Below are positions 52,654-64,000 of a DNA stretch of 64,000 nucleotides, piece after piece. The translations under genes and the position numbers were made by a program. Position 1 is the first letter of the stretch; each line of letters starts with the position of its first letter. A model generated the notes under the pieces. The model ran no database searches. It saw only the letters and a program-made list of their open reading frames with translations, and was not told the origin of the DNA. Source of the stretch: Sordaria brevicollis (taxonomy: Eukaryota; Ascomycota; Sordariomycetes; Sordariales; Sordariaceae); assembly GCA_033439795.1 (NCBI GenBank), contig JAUTDP010000011.1, forward strand, positions 2,356,001 to 2,420,000, given 5' to 3'.

Positions 52654-54638
52654 TTAAACAGCGTTGGTAGCGGCATCACCACTCTTCCTGGGCACACCAG
52701 AAGGCTGCTCCTTCTCACCAGCGGCGTGATCAGAGTTGGTCTCATCACCGCTCTCGTCATCAACAGCGGGGGCTCTGGGCGCGAAAGTAGGGGCATAGGC
52801 GGACTTGGCGCGGATGCGGTGGCCGTAATAGTAGAAGATGATGGGAATGGGGACGAGCGCGGCAGCAACGCAGCCAAGAAGGGTGGAAGCCCACTCGATG
52901 CCCATGCCCTTGAACATGTAGGTGGAGAAGAGCGGGAAACCGGCACCGGCGAGCGAACGGAGGAAGGTGTTGCCGGCAATGGCGGAGGCGGCGAACATGA
53001 GGTACGAGTCGACCAGGTAGTTAAGAGCCTGGAGGAAGATGGAGGCAAGACCGAAACCAGAGAGGATACCGGAGAGGGTGGGAACGATCCAGTGGACCTT
53101 GCCGCTGTAGCCAGACCAGCCGAACCAGAAGAGGCCGGCCGAGAAGGCAACACCACCGGCGATGACGCTGGGAAGACGCCACTCGGGGATGGGGACACCG
53201 TTGTTGGCGTTGAGCTTGCGCATGTACCAAGGCTGCTGGAGGAGAATGGTGACACCGGCGAGAATCTGACCCGTGATCATGCCGAAGAAGGTGAGACCGG
53301 CAACACCAGGGGTCATGTGGTAGACACCCTGGAAGACAAGAGGGTAGGCCGTCAGGAAGAGGTACAGGATACCGTAGATGAAAGACATGTAGATGGAGAG
53401 AAGGGCGACGATGGGTTCGCCGAAGAGCAAACGCATGGGACGAGAGAAGTTCTTCTGGACAAGCTCCTTGAAGTCAATCTCGATTTCCTCCTGCTTGGCG
53501 TGGATGCCCCAGTTGAGAGTACGACGGCGGAGCTCGGAGGCCTTGGCGACCAGAATCTGGGGAGGATAGGTCTCCTGCATGAAGAGCAAGTCGAGGCCGA
53601 AAGCGAAGAAGGCCATAAAGGAGACAATGTACTCGGTCCAGCGCCAGCCAAGGTACGAGGTCGAGATGAAGCCACCGATAAAGGGAGCCATCATGGGACC
53701 GGTGAAGACGGTCATGGAGAACAGGGTGATGGCGATACCTCTCGTCCTGTTGTCGAACATGTCCGAGAACACAGCGGCGACGACAGCCAAGGGGCAGGCA
53801 CCGAAGAACCCAGCGAAGAAGCGAGTGATGAGAATGGTCTGGAGGTCCTTGGCGGTAGCGGTCGCGATACTGAAGATGGCCATACCGAACATGCCAATAA
53901 CCAGAGGAAGCTTACGGCCCTTCAACTCGGACAGAGGCGCCCACAGTGAGGGACCGAAAGCGAAACCAAGAACGTAGAAAGAGACACCAAGAATACCGAC
54001 AGTCTGGTTGACGTGGTAGATCTTGGCGATGAAGGGGGTTGCGGAACTGAAGATGGACGAACCGAACGCAGCAACGAAGGTGGTGAAGCCGAGCATAACG
54101 GCAGTCCAGAACCTAGAGCGAGTCATGTTAGTCTTGATGCGTGCCATGATAGGTAACCGACCGAAAGCTTGTTTCAAACTTACTTCTTCTTCAAAGGCCA
54201 GTTCATTGCGTGAAGCGGATCATCGGGGCCTTCAAACTCGACCACATACTCATCCGGGTCCGGTAGCTGGGGCGGGTAGGGCTTTCCGGCGCCAAAAGGT
54301 GGGAGAGGCTTCTCAGACCTCCTGCTCCTCGTCCTGGTTCCCCTGGTTCCCCGGCTTCCTGACCTTCCAACAGTACCGCTGTGCTGACTCCTCTGGGTCT
54401 GGATGCGACTAAGCTCGGTAGGGTGCCTCTCGAGGTCGTGTTGTGTCGAGACACCGCTCATACGTCTCCCTCTCCTCTGCCTCCTCTCCTCGGAAGACGA
54501 AGTCGAAACTGACGACGCCGACATAACCCTCTCAACCTCATCGCTACGGCGAGCGAGGAACTCCTGACCGGCAAACTCCTTGGGTGAGGCATCGATCTCG
54601 GCGGCCGCAATCTCGCGGTCGGCTTCGGTGAGCGTCAT
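52654..54638 (-). CDS. MFS transporter, DHA1 (multidrug/polyamine exporter) type
   Basis: Two exons, 54638-54184 and 54112-52654, give 637 aa. The 71-bp intron has donor GTAAGT and acceptor TCTAG and joins NWPLKKK to FWTAVMLG in frame. About 150 N-terminal residues are Arg/Ser-rich and cytosolic, ending in the family-typical [13 protein letters not shown]. Twelve hydrophobic segments follow. Between TM2 and TM3 is a motif-A-like [12 protein letters not shown], and TM5 carries the antiporter-type [19 protein letters not shown]. The C-terminal tail is acidic and cytosolic. DHA1 members of this type (Flr1, Tpo1 relatives) export drugs, toxins or polyamines from the plasma membrane with proton antiport. 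The substrate cannot be predicted. No biosynthetic cluster lies nearby, so general detoxification is more likely than export of a cluster product. Confidence 0.92.
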
Positions 54639-57600
54639 CTTGGCTCCTGTGTGTATATGTTTGTTGGATGGATGCTGTGGGTGGTGTTGATCGGTTGCTG
54701 GTGGGCCGACTCGATGATGCCAGTACCTAACCTATATATGATAGGCAGGTGGCAAAACTAGTATGGAGTTGACTAATGTACTGTTTTGTTCTTTGTACAC
54801 AAGAGCACACAGCAAAGTGAGATCAAGTGAGATCGGAAACGGAGTAGACTGGGGGACCTGAAGATGGACCTCGGCTCGGGACGATAGTCGATCAACAAGG
54901 CCAACAAGAAAGTAACTTTTTATTCCTAATACTGGAACCTGACGCTCCCTTCTTTCTTTCGGTTAGGGAATCTTGGGAGGGAAGGGGTAATGTAGTAGTA
55001 GATGAAATGAAGAAAAAAAAGACAGGTTTCAACTACAGACTAGTAAGGAAACAAAACTAAAAAGTCGTTCATCCGGGGAAGGAGTAGGAAGGTAAGAGGG
55101 GATCCCTTGCCGTATAAATAATGAATGACGTGCACCACTTGGTGTAGGGGAATTTTTTGTGAGGAAGCCGTATCGGTACCTTTTTTCTTCTTCTTTCTTG
55201 GGCTCTCCTGGCCAAGGCCATTTCAGGGAACAAGGGTCTCTCTCTTCTCTACCGTATGGATCTTGCCCATGAGATCCACAGCGAGGCCATGGTGCCCACA
55301 GTTTCCACAAACTGGAGCCTGGGCTTAAGAGATTTTCGCAGAGCCATTCGTGACGGGTTCCATATGGGCGTGTTGTGGTGGGCTGGTGGCAGGCCTCGTA
55401 GGCGTGTTATCCGGTGTTAATGAAAGGGGCCCGGGACTCGGCACTCGCCTCTGCCCCTATCGCCGGTTTTTTTCTAGGTGTGAGTGCTGTGTAGGCCCGT
55501 GACTGGCGCCCGGGCGGTTCTTCGGTTGGTGCTGCAGTGCTACGGTACAGGGAAACCATCAGCAGCAATGATACAGAGATCCCAGCTGCTACTTGCTAGA
55601 AGAAAAGAAGCCGCGGTTGGCCGGCATCCCCGACCCTGCCAAGTTGCAAGAAAATAAGATTTGCTGCAGGAAATAGGATGAACTGGTGCGAGGCTGTGAG
55701 GCTCGATTGAAACCCGCCGGCAAGATTGGCGTCAATGCTCAATGCATTGGCAGCTATTTCAAAGAAGGGAAGAAGCTTCTTCGACAGTCTTCTGTTGCAG
55801 CTCCATGGTGGGCGGTGGGCGGTGGGCGAGTGCTCTGAATGGGGGAGATGGAGTCCAGATCGATGGCAAATCTGAAGCACTGCAAAAAAAGAAGAGTGGC
55901 AGTGGCGGGGCAGCATCATTGAGACTGAACAGAAGTGGAAAAGACAGGCCAAAAAAGACGGGAAGACGGGACTCCGTCACTCCGCATGCCGTGGCTGCAT
56001 CCATTATAAATCTGCCCGCCAGTCTTTAGTGATCGTCCACTGGAGCCTCTTCAAGCCACCCCTCCACCACTGCCGGTCAAACTAGACCTGCTAGATCAAC
56101 CTTTCATCTCCGCGATGCGCTGATGGGAGGCCGGGCGGAACATGGGTTCTTTTTGGGCTTTTGATTTTTCTTCAACCCCTCGAATGGCGGTGTCTGGCTG
56201 AGATCCCACCAGACCAAAAACCCCAACAGCAATAACGACAGGCATAAACAACAGAAGATCTTCACATTTGTCTCTTCTCCTCGCCTGAAACTCCACAATG
56301 GGGCAGCAATTGTTAACTGCGAAGCTTACAAAGGGCTGGCCGGTGGAGTCTAGAGGTACCCAAGCTTCGTAACCAAAAAAACCCATGACTCCAGCTCGAG
56401 TCCAGGGGAGTCCAGTCCTCGGAACGGTAACCTCTAGCGGCTTCAAGATAAGCCCACACACAGACACAACAGGCACAAGGGAACCGAACCGGCAACCCAT
56501 CGGGACCACTTTTGAAGAAAGCCAGACCGCAGCGTGGAATGGCGGAATGGGACATTACTCACCAGGGGTTTCGTATTGGCGTTGTAACCGTAGTCGGCGC
56601 GGATAAATTTTTGACAAGAAAAAAAAGAAACGGCCAACAACTGACAGCTACAGTATTTGCCGAATGTGGTCGAGGTTTCCTCGTCCAGGTCGTCGGTGCT
56701 TTGTTGACGAGAAAACTCCGGTCGCAGATATCATGTTACGTTGGTTATGTCAGCGGGTGATACTCCCTCGTATTTGAGGAGCTTCCATTGTTGCGAGTAC
56801 ATAACCATAACCGAACAAATTCCCCCGTTGCTTCCGTACACGTGTACCTACAGTATACCGAACCCGCCGCGGAGTGCCGGTTGGCTTTCCCTCAACCCTC
56901 AAAAAAGCACAACATCCAGACGGCTTCTTTGTTCATTGATCGCTGATGACTCCGCTTTTGGATTTGTCAGTTTTTATGCTGTGGTGTCCTGCTTCTCTGC
57001 AGTCTGCTGAGACACACAATCGCCAAATCGAGCCAATAAGATTTCCCCGTTTGGGGTTATGGCGATTGGACTTTGATGATAGTATTGGAGATAGCTTATA
57101 TCCGGAAGCCGATGCGCAGCCGATGATGGATGGCTTTGACACAAAAACTGACAGCGACTGACCTGCCACGGTGCTTGGCTTTTTCTCTTGTGTCTTGTCT
57201 GCCGAGGCCTTGCTGCGGAATTACGTCAAAGGGCTTTTACAACGGTTGCTGCTGCTTCACAAAGTGGTGACACCGAGAGTCCGGATGTGGCTTGATGGTC
57301 ACAACAGATCAAACGCCATTTTGTGAGCTTGTCTCGATCGCTGTCTGGTATCATGACAAACCCTTCCCCAGGTTTATTGACGGCGATCGCAGTTGATCAC
57401 AACAGATTGACCGTCCATCCACCTCTCAGTGTGCGGGCGGTTGACTTCCTTCTCTTTCACCATCATCCCCTTTTCAAACTGGAGAAATATCCACCCGGGG
57501 GTCTTCCCTGTGCATAAAATTCTCTTTGCATACCGCAACCGAATCCACGACGGAACCCAGCCCACCGGTTACAGTTCACTCACTCCGCCGATTGTTCATG

Positions 57601-58659
57601 ACTCCATTGCCAGACGCCGGCATCCATCCCGGCGCGGCGCCCAGCGGTGATGGTTGCGGACACTGGACAGGACATGGAATGGAGTCATCATTTCAAAACT
57701 GGGGGACACCGACCGCATTCTATCGGTGAGCAATGAGCCGAACTCTTTGTTTTCTTTTTTCCACTGCAGGAGCGGAATAGGCCGAGGCTTGGCCACCGGC
57801 CACGGAACCGGGCCCACTCGGGACCACCATGTCCCACTTTTGCCGTTCCGCAGTCCATCCGCTTCATAAAAAAATGCAGCAGAAGGACGGGACGGGAGAT
57901 GGAACGAGATGCGACGAGAAGATGCAGAATGGTTCCCACGGCGGCGCACGGCACGACGGGTGCCAAGTTGCCAAGGTTGAAGTGACATGCAGCACGGCAG
58001 CGGCCCAGCCATCCGGTGGGCTTTGTTTTGACTTCAACCATCGAATGATGAAAGCTCGGCATGGGAGATTCCAAATTCGTGTTCAAATTCTTTTTTTTTT
58101 ATGTCCTTGTCCAGCACCCGGCCCGACCTGAATCAGAGCACTGCATATGATGCCATTCCAGAAAAAAAAAACAAAGTTTGGAAAAATTTTCCACTGCCAT
58201 GTGCGTCTTGCGTGGGCGGCTTATCCACTTTCTTGGCAGGGATATGGGCTCATGTTTGGGTGATCCGCTGATTGCCGTGAATAGCCGAGCCACTCAACAA
58301 CAAAAGCACTTCTTTATCGCTGACACCATTCTCGCCGTCGCTTGTGCATCCCAGTGAGATGGGAAATTGGAAGAAAAAAAAAGATTTCATCAGACTAGCG
58401 TGGCATGACTGGGTTCTAGGAATGAGGCCTCACCGTTCATTTGGCCATTCTCGGCAAATGTAGCCATGAGGTTAAGTCTAGAATCTTACACGTATATTGA
58501 ACCTTGTGATGTGGTCTAGAAGCTGGAGTATCTTGCACCGCACGCCTCGCTGAAAATGGGATAGAAAGTAAACAAAAACAAAATAGGGGTGAACCTCGGC
58601 CGAACCTTATAAGAGAACCATGGTAGGTACACGCTGAATGCAACCCCTCCTACAGCTAC
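54639..58659. other. Long gene-poor interval between two MFS genes
   Basis: About 4 kb. The right part of the 54.6-55.5 kb stretch should include the promoter of the DHA1 gene. Many overlapping frames of 60-140 codons occur on both strands (for example 56096-56509 minus and 57596-58012 minus), but none has a motif or a convincing exon chain. A possible last exon of the next transporter gene lies at about 58516-58547. Confidence 0.35.
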
Positions 58660-60438
58660 TTACCGTACCCCCCAGTCGTCTGCTTCTAGAAGGGTCGCCG
58701 CCTCTTCCAAGCTCAGCCCTGCGGTTTCAGGGTACACCCTCGAAATCAGGCCATATCCAACCGCGCAGATCACGGCGTACAAAACAAACGTCCAAGACGG
58801 CGACAAAGCCTCCATCAGCGGCAGGAACGTCAGCCCTATGACAAAGTTGGCGCTCCAGTTGGTCGCAGTTGCAACACCACTGCCCACTGAACGCACATTC
58901 AGCGAGAACAGCTCGCTCTGCATCCACGGCACGTTGCCCAGTCCGATGGCATAACCGGCCACGTAAATCATGATGCTCGTCAAAATGATGATGGCTCCGC
59001 CCTGTGCTCCTGTTGTCTTGGGCGAACTGGTCTCCGAATCTGGCAGCTCAATGAATGAGAAGCCATAACCGGCTAGTACCAGACCTGTCATCATGAAGGG
59101 GAGAGACCATAGTAGAATGCGTCTTCTTCCCACCTTGTCGATCAAGACCAGCGCAACCAAGGTAAAGGCAAAGTTGGTGACTGCCACAACCAGCGATGTC
59201 AGAGTAGGCTCTGAAAACCCAACCATTGTGAAAATCGTGGCCGAGAAATACATCAGCGAGTTCTAGGAAGAAACATGTTAGCACAAGTGACCCCATCACA
59301 CAAGGGTGCACAATCACATGGTTCGAGATTACTCACAAATCCGCACAACTGCTGAAGTCCTTGAAGCAGACACGCAATCGCCAACGCCCTTCTGTTCCTC
59401 CTGACCCTAAACAACTCCCTCATCGCCTCCTTCCACGCACTCATCGCATTCCCACCGTGCCCGGCCCCGTCAAATCTCGTGGCCATAGCCTCCTCCCTAA
59501 CCTCAATCTCAATATTCTTGAGGATAGCATCCACCTCCCTCCTCGTCTCCTGCGCATCATTTTCCGTTCCAGCAATCCTCGCAATCACCCCCCTGGCCTC
59601 CTCCGACCTTCCCTCTTTGACCAACCACCTCGGGCTCTCCGGCATCCACAACAAAATAACCACCTGCGCAACAGCCGGCGCAGCTCCAAGGCCAACCATC
59701 CACCTCCACCCCGTCGTCTCCGGACTCCCATACGTCCCAAATACCCACCCCACAATGTAAGCCACCACCTGTCCCAGGGTAATAAACACAATATTCATCG
59801 TCACCAACCGTCCTCTGTGCGTCGCAGGCGCTAGCTCGGCGATATAAAGCGGGGTAACAAAGCTGGCGGCACCGATAGCCACACCCACTACCGAGCGGCC
59901 CACGACCATCATCTCGACGGTGTGACTGAAGGCTTGTAACAGTGCGCCGATGATGAAAAGCGTATCGGCGAAGAGGACAACGCGCTTTCGGCCGCGGTCA
60001 TCGGCGAGCGAGGAGGCGAATGGTAGCACGAGAAGGGCGAAGAGGGAGGTACATGAGGTGATGACGGATTTGTCGAGCGAGGTTAAGGGGCGCGAGGAGA
60101 GGGAGGTGCCGATTGAGACGAGGGTGGCGCTGATGACGCCTGTGTCGTCTGGGTTGGGGGGATAGTGTCAGTCATTGTGTGTGTGATGAGTATAATAGAA
60201 AGGATACAAGGTGGTAACACTGGGGAAAGGGTGAGGTAGGTAACGTACAGCCAAATAGTAGACCGCTTATTCCGGCGGAAAAGGTAAGTAGCCAGATGAA
60301 GAGGCCTGGTGGTGATATGTGATGTTTCCCAGGCCGGGGATCGTGTGCGTGTTCGATATCATGGTTGTCTTCGTGCCGGTCTCCTCCCTCTGCCAACTGC
60401 GAGTTCGCGATCAAGGGTTCTTCTGGGTTGTCTGTCAT
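58660..60438 (-). CDS. MFS sugar transporter, myo-inositol-type
   Basis: Three exons, 60438-60249, 60148-59337 and 59262-58660, give 534 aa. Introns of 100 and 74 bp have donors GTACGT and GTGAGT and acceptors CCAG and CTAG. The start is in caccATGac context. Sugar-porter signatures are GLLFGYDTGVISATL (TM1, across intron 1), DDRGRKRVVLFADTLF, MPESPRWLVKEGRSEEARGV, LQQLCGFNSLMYFSATIF (across intron 2), DKVGRRRILLW and YPETAGLSLEEAATLLE. The whole pattern is closest to myo-inositol/proton symporters such as yeast Itr1. The stop TAA overlaps a strong donor (cggtaagtag). Splicing there to the acceptor ccattttcag near 58548 would replace the last Arg-stop with REACGARYSSF; I cannot decide between the two. 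It shares an ~0.8-kb divergent promoter with the SDR gene. Confidence 0.9.
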
Positions 60439-61247
60439 GGTGCTGGACTATCGTTGTTCATGCCATGGAAGCTGGCGGATGTCGTCGCGTGTAACTATCG
60501 CAGCCGCAAAGTATTAACGGACGTCGAATACGGAAATTCGGTAAGGCTGAAGGATGATCTGTTGGCAAGCGATATTGCAGTGACGGATGTTGTACAGTAG
60601 TCGGAAGTCTGGTACCTTGCACTACCGATGACAACGGGCGTTACTGACCCCAGACGTTCGGGAGTTCCTCATCCATATGTCATCCATCCTCAGCACAAGT
60701 GGAAGCAAGAGGGGTGGCAGTCCGCTGTTTCGGGCCACTGATTCGCCAAAGCAGGGACGATCTGCAGGGATGTCACAGCGGCTCTGTTGAAACGTGCCAG
60801 GGGTCCAGCGCTTGGGCTTCGTGTGTTTCTAGCGTTTCAAAGCTCTGGGCGTTGGCGTGACTGGCATAAGAAATTGGACACCTTGCTGGCCTTTTTTTTT
60901 TTTTGGACGATATCATCCCATCTTTCTTCCCACAAAAGAAGCTATCTGCATGATGCTTCTCACGTTTCCACGTTGCTGATCTTCAATCTCAACTTGAACT
61001 CTATCCCATCTCGAGCTTAATCGGAGTTCAATTGCTGTTGCGCCGACGTCAACGACGACGACCTCCACCATCGCGATATCACGTACGTCACTGTACCTCG
61101 GCACGAAACGAAGCTATCCTCGTACAACGACTAACGACCAACAGCTTTAAAGACCAACCCGTTCAATCATTTGTGTCCTCGAATACAAAAACAAACACCA
61201 ACACCTCAAACAACTCCCGGCGACCCGCCAAGATACCGACAGACAAC
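60439..61247. promoter_or_regulatory. Divergent promoter region, inositol-type transporter / SDR
   Basis: About 0.8 kb between outward-facing starts. It contains a T-run at about 60893-60905 and short frames without motifs. A chance frame runs upstream in phase with the SDR start from 61032. Confidence 0.45.
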
Positions 61248-62365
61248 ATGTCGTCGCCATACGCAATGCCGCCCCAGCGCGACTCCTGGTTCGCGCCCCT
61301 ATCCATCGACCTCCTCGTCAAGGTCCTCAAAACCAGCTTCTTCCACCCTTTTATCGCCTGGATCATCCCGCTCTGCTTCCGTGCTCAGAATATGTTCTGG
61401 GATGCGCCACCAATGCTGGTGTCTATCGCATGGGCGTCCATGATCACCCTCAGCTGGATATTTATAACCATTAACAACCGCATTGCCTATGGGCTGCCAC
61501 GCGAAGTAGACCTCAGCGACGAGGTCATTGTCATCACCGGCGGTGCCAGCGGGCTGGGTCTGCTAATTGCTGAGGTTTATGGCATGCGCGGTGCTACCGT
61601 TGCCGTGCTGGATGTTAAGGAGATGGATAATGGCGAGGCGAGGGGCGTGACGTACTACAAGTGTGATGTATCCGACAAGGCGCAGGTTGCGAAGGTTGCG
61701 AAGGAGATTGAGAGAGATGTAAGTCTTTTCCACTATATCTAGTCTAACTCCTCAGGTGCTAACATCGACGTCAACAGCTCGGAACCCCTACAATCCTCAT
61801 CAACAACGCCGCCATCGTCCTCGGCAAGCGCATCCTCGACATGACCCTCGACGAAGTCGACCGCTCCATGACCACCAACCTTCTCTCCCACTTCTACACC
61901 ATCAAGACCTTCCTCCCCTACATGACCGCCTCCGAAACAGGCGGCACCATCGTCACCATCTCCTCCGTCATCGGCACCGTCGCCGCCGCCCAGCTATCCG
62001 ACTACGCAGCTGCCAAGGCCGGCGTTTCGGCTCTGCACCGCTCTCTGACCGCCGAGCTGGCCCAGACCCATCCCAACATCCGCACCGTCCTCGTTACTCC
62101 CGGTCAGCTCAGCACGCCGCTATTCTATGGGGTGCAGACGCCCAACAGCTTCTTCGCGCCCGTAGTGGAGCCGGTGGACGTGGCCAAGGAGGTGATCGCG
62201 GCCATTGATGGCGGACTGAGCACCCAGATTGGCATGCCGTTGTATGCGAGGTGGATTGATTGGTATAATGTCTTGCCGGTGGGGTTGCAGAAGATTGCGA
62301 GGCGGTTGGCGCAGGTTGATACGTCGATGAAGACGTTTGTGGGTAGGAATAAGAAGGGGCAGTGA
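61248..62365 (+). CDS. Membrane-anchored short-chain dehydrogenase/reductase, 352 aa
   Basis: Exons 61248-61718 and 61778-62365. The 59-bp intron has donor GTAAGT, a GCTAAC branch and acceptor ACAG. The start is in acaacATGtc context; the frame is open upstream from 61032, but that part is not protein-like. Residues 30-77 hold two hydrophobic stretches for membrane or lipid-droplet anchoring. The Rossmann motif TGGASGLG lies at residues 97-104, NNAA at 166-169, the catalytic Ser in TISS at about 219, Tyr 233 and Lys 237 in YAAAK, and PGQLSTPLF follows. This architecture matches the RDH10/17-beta-HSD11-like group of NAD(P)-dependent lipid, retinoid or steroid dehydrogenases. The substrate in fungi is unknown. 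Confidence 0.9.
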
Positions 62366-63705
62366 ACAAAAGGCGAGATGTGATGTATGAATAGTGTGTG
62401 GGTGAGTGAAAAGCATGGGTAATTTGCGCTGGTTCGCTAATGTAATGGCATTGAGATGGTCACGGTGTATAAAAAGGTTGCATGATTCAAAGCGTATAGG
62501 GATTGACATATGGAGAAAGTTCCGGCATATAATCCGCACAAATCCAAAAGTTGCGTGAAGTCAATGAACGAATGAGCATGCTCTCGACACAGAAAGTCTT
62601 TATAGTTGGAATAAACTGAGATCGGAATTCCGGAGGAAGTTAGCACCAAGTTCTTGATCTGATAAGAGTCCTGGTCTGTGAATAACAGCATAGCGCCAGA
62701 CGAGGGTATATGCGTATCGTACATGGACACTACTCGATAATGAGAGCTCAAATAGAAGCCACAGACTACATATTCTTCATATTTGAAGACCAGAGACCGG
62801 CATTTCGCGGAAGTCGATGTTTTTTTCACTTGCAATCCTGACCTCTTCCTCTCTTCCTCTCTTCCTCTCTTCCTCTCTTCCTCTCTTCCTCTCTTCCTCT
62901 CTTCCTCTCTTCCTCTCTTCCTCTCTTCCTCTCTTCCTCTCTTCCTCTCTTCCTCTCTTCCTCTCTTCCTCTCTTCCTCTCTTCCTCTCTTCCTCTCCCT
63001 TGATCAGCTGCCCACAGCTGACAACTGACACTCACCTAGTAAACAACAAGCGCAACTTGGCCAAGCCATCCATACATACACTCTTCTCTAGTTTCTCTAG
63101 CTTGCCCTTCATAGTTCCATCTTTTTGAATCAGTTCTAACGGAACAATGTGTAGTTGGAGGGGCGGTTTGGCACGACCCGTTTATTTACCATTTTCACGG
63201 AAATGGCAGATAAACACGTTTTTCCTGGTTTCGAACCCCCGAGTGCGCGTTTTCTTCTTCTTCTTTCCCTTTTCTCTTTCTATGTTCAGGTTGATGGTGA
63301 CCCTGGAAGTGCATTGACTGGGAGTTTTGAAGGCTAGCAGCAACCCAGTCCAAGTTCATGTACATAGCGCGTGACACTTCACGATATACGACTCACGAGC
63401 ACTCAGATTTGTCTTCCACAAGCCCCGTAGGCTTTCACGGCCCTCTGGATACTACTACATGATGTCTGGTTGACTAGTCTTTCATGTTTGATCAGCCAGT
63501 ATTGCTCCTTCTCCTTCAATCCCCGAGTGTCTTGCCCTCTTTCCTTCGCTCCTTCCCCCTCCCACCGGCAACCCACATCCGACACCGGACACTCAGCAAC
63601 CAACCGCCAACACCCAAGCCGTACCTTCCCTGAGAGACCCTCACTTGCCCTTTATAACCCGATCCTTTCGATCAGTCATTCACCAAGCAAACCAAGCAAG
63701 AAAAA
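62366..63705. other. Spacer with microsatellite
   Basis: 3' flank of the SDR gene, then the 8-bp microsatellite and the tRNA-Gly upstream region. No gene supported. ORFs across the microsatellite only translate the repeat. Confidence 0.45.
62843..62996. repeat. Octanucleotide microsatellite, (CTCTTCCT)n, about 19 units
   Basis: An almost perfect run of ctcttcct for about 154 bp, a strand-asymmetric pyrimidine (plus) / purine (minus) tract. Downstream the phrase cttgatcagctgcccacag is unique sequence. Confidence 0.92.
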
Positions 63706-63801
63706 GCGCGGTTAGTGTAGTGGTTTAGCACTCTCGTTTCCCATCTCTCGAGCGAGTGGACAGTGTAACGAGCGGCCCGGGTTCGAGCCCCGGACTGCGC
63801 A
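63706..63801 (+). tRNA. tRNA-Gly (anticodon CCC) with 23-nt intron
   Basis: The acceptor stem GCGCGGT/ACTGCGC pairs, the D stem is GTGT/GCAC, and the anticodon stem CTCGT/ACGAG encloses a loop TTCCCA + intron + A. The anticodon CCC is at 63740-63742, and the intron at 63744-63766 sits at the canonical position one base after it. The T arm is CCGGG-TTCGAGC-CCCGG, with discriminator A. Reads GGG codons. Confidence 0.93.
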
Positions 63802-64000
63802 TACGATTTTGCTTCTTTTCATTACTTTTTGGCGGTTGAACGCTATAACTGAACTGGATATCGATACGTGGGAACACGCACGGATGGATGAATGTTCATG
63901 CTCGTTCTTGATGGGATGCGGTCCCAACTTCAGTCTGCTATTTTATGTTCTTGTCTGTCTGGACTTGAGTGAGGTGAAACAACGCACACTACAAACATTG
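63802..64000. other. No gene seen (right edge)
   Basis: tRNA 3' flank with a T-rich stretch (cttcttttcattactttttgg) soon after the gene that can serve as Pol III terminator. Nothing else is supported. Confidence 0.4.

Noticed and set aside
52588..53949. A 453-codon plus-strand ORF opposite the DHA1 transporter
   Set aside because: It is the antisense shadow of a GC-biased coding exon: Glu/Gly/Asp-rich, with no motif, while the opposite strand encodes an unmistakable 12-TM protein with a matching intron.
61032..61247. Upstream in-frame extension of the dehydrogenase
   Set aside because: It starts at a non-ATG codon and reads as low-quality sequence; the ATG at 61248 has good context and starts the protein family's normal length.
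62777..63128. ORFs on both strands across the octamer repeat
   Set aside because: They only translate the microsatellite (repeated EERKRGRE or SSSLPLFL) and have no unique coding sequence.

Overview
The window reads as a chromosomal segment of a filamentous ascomycete, most likely Neurospora or a close Sordariomycete. Four things point there: short introns (56-147 bp) with GTRNGT donors and CTAAC/CTGAC-type branch sites; CAMMATG-type starts; ordinary fungal housekeeping genes; and a retroelement destroyed by C-to-T change mostly at CpA, the mark of repeat-induced point mutation (RIP). Species assignment is inference.

Left part (1-9.2 kb): I found no intact gene. It holds scattered protein-like tracts broken by stops and frameshifts, two related fragments at about 0.64 and 3.44 kb, and a degenerate ~240-bp tandem repeat at 4.97-5.46 kb. 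A five-exon membrane-protein gene follows (9.25-11.55 kb). Then comes a 5.6-kb Ty1/copia-type LTR retrotransposon (12,138-17,758, minus strand) with 189-bp LTRs and a recognisable 5-bp target duplication. It is extremely AT-rich and has no usable ORF.

Middle part (18.9-42.3 kb): an F-box/LRR-like gene, tRNA-Arg(ACG), UFD1, a LIN1/CD2BP2-like GYF protein, RVB2 (Reptin), a coiled-coil protein, an RD/RE-rich nuclear-type protein and a GH72 beta-1,3-glucanosyltransferase. UFD1 and LIN1 are divergent, LIN1 and RVB2 convergent, and RVB2 and the coiled-coil gene divergent. These serve protein degradation, splicing, chromatin remodelling and wall synthesis; there is no operon or gene cluster.

Right part (46.7-64 kb): a large pseudokinase-like protein, a DHA1-type MFS exporter, a sugar/inositol-type MFS transporter divergent from a membrane-anchored short-chain dehydrogenase, an 8-bp microsatellite and an intron-containing tRNA-Gly(CCC). 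Long gaps (32.1-36.2, 42.3-46.7, 49.7-52.6 and 54.6-58.7 kb) show no gene I can support.

I did not find a clearly new multi-gene system. The most interesting items are the decayed coding zone with its tandem repeat, the LTR-edge pattern of RIP, the stop-free RVB2 intron inside the Walker A motif, the tiny first coding exons, and a possible AFF/ELL-partner-like protein.
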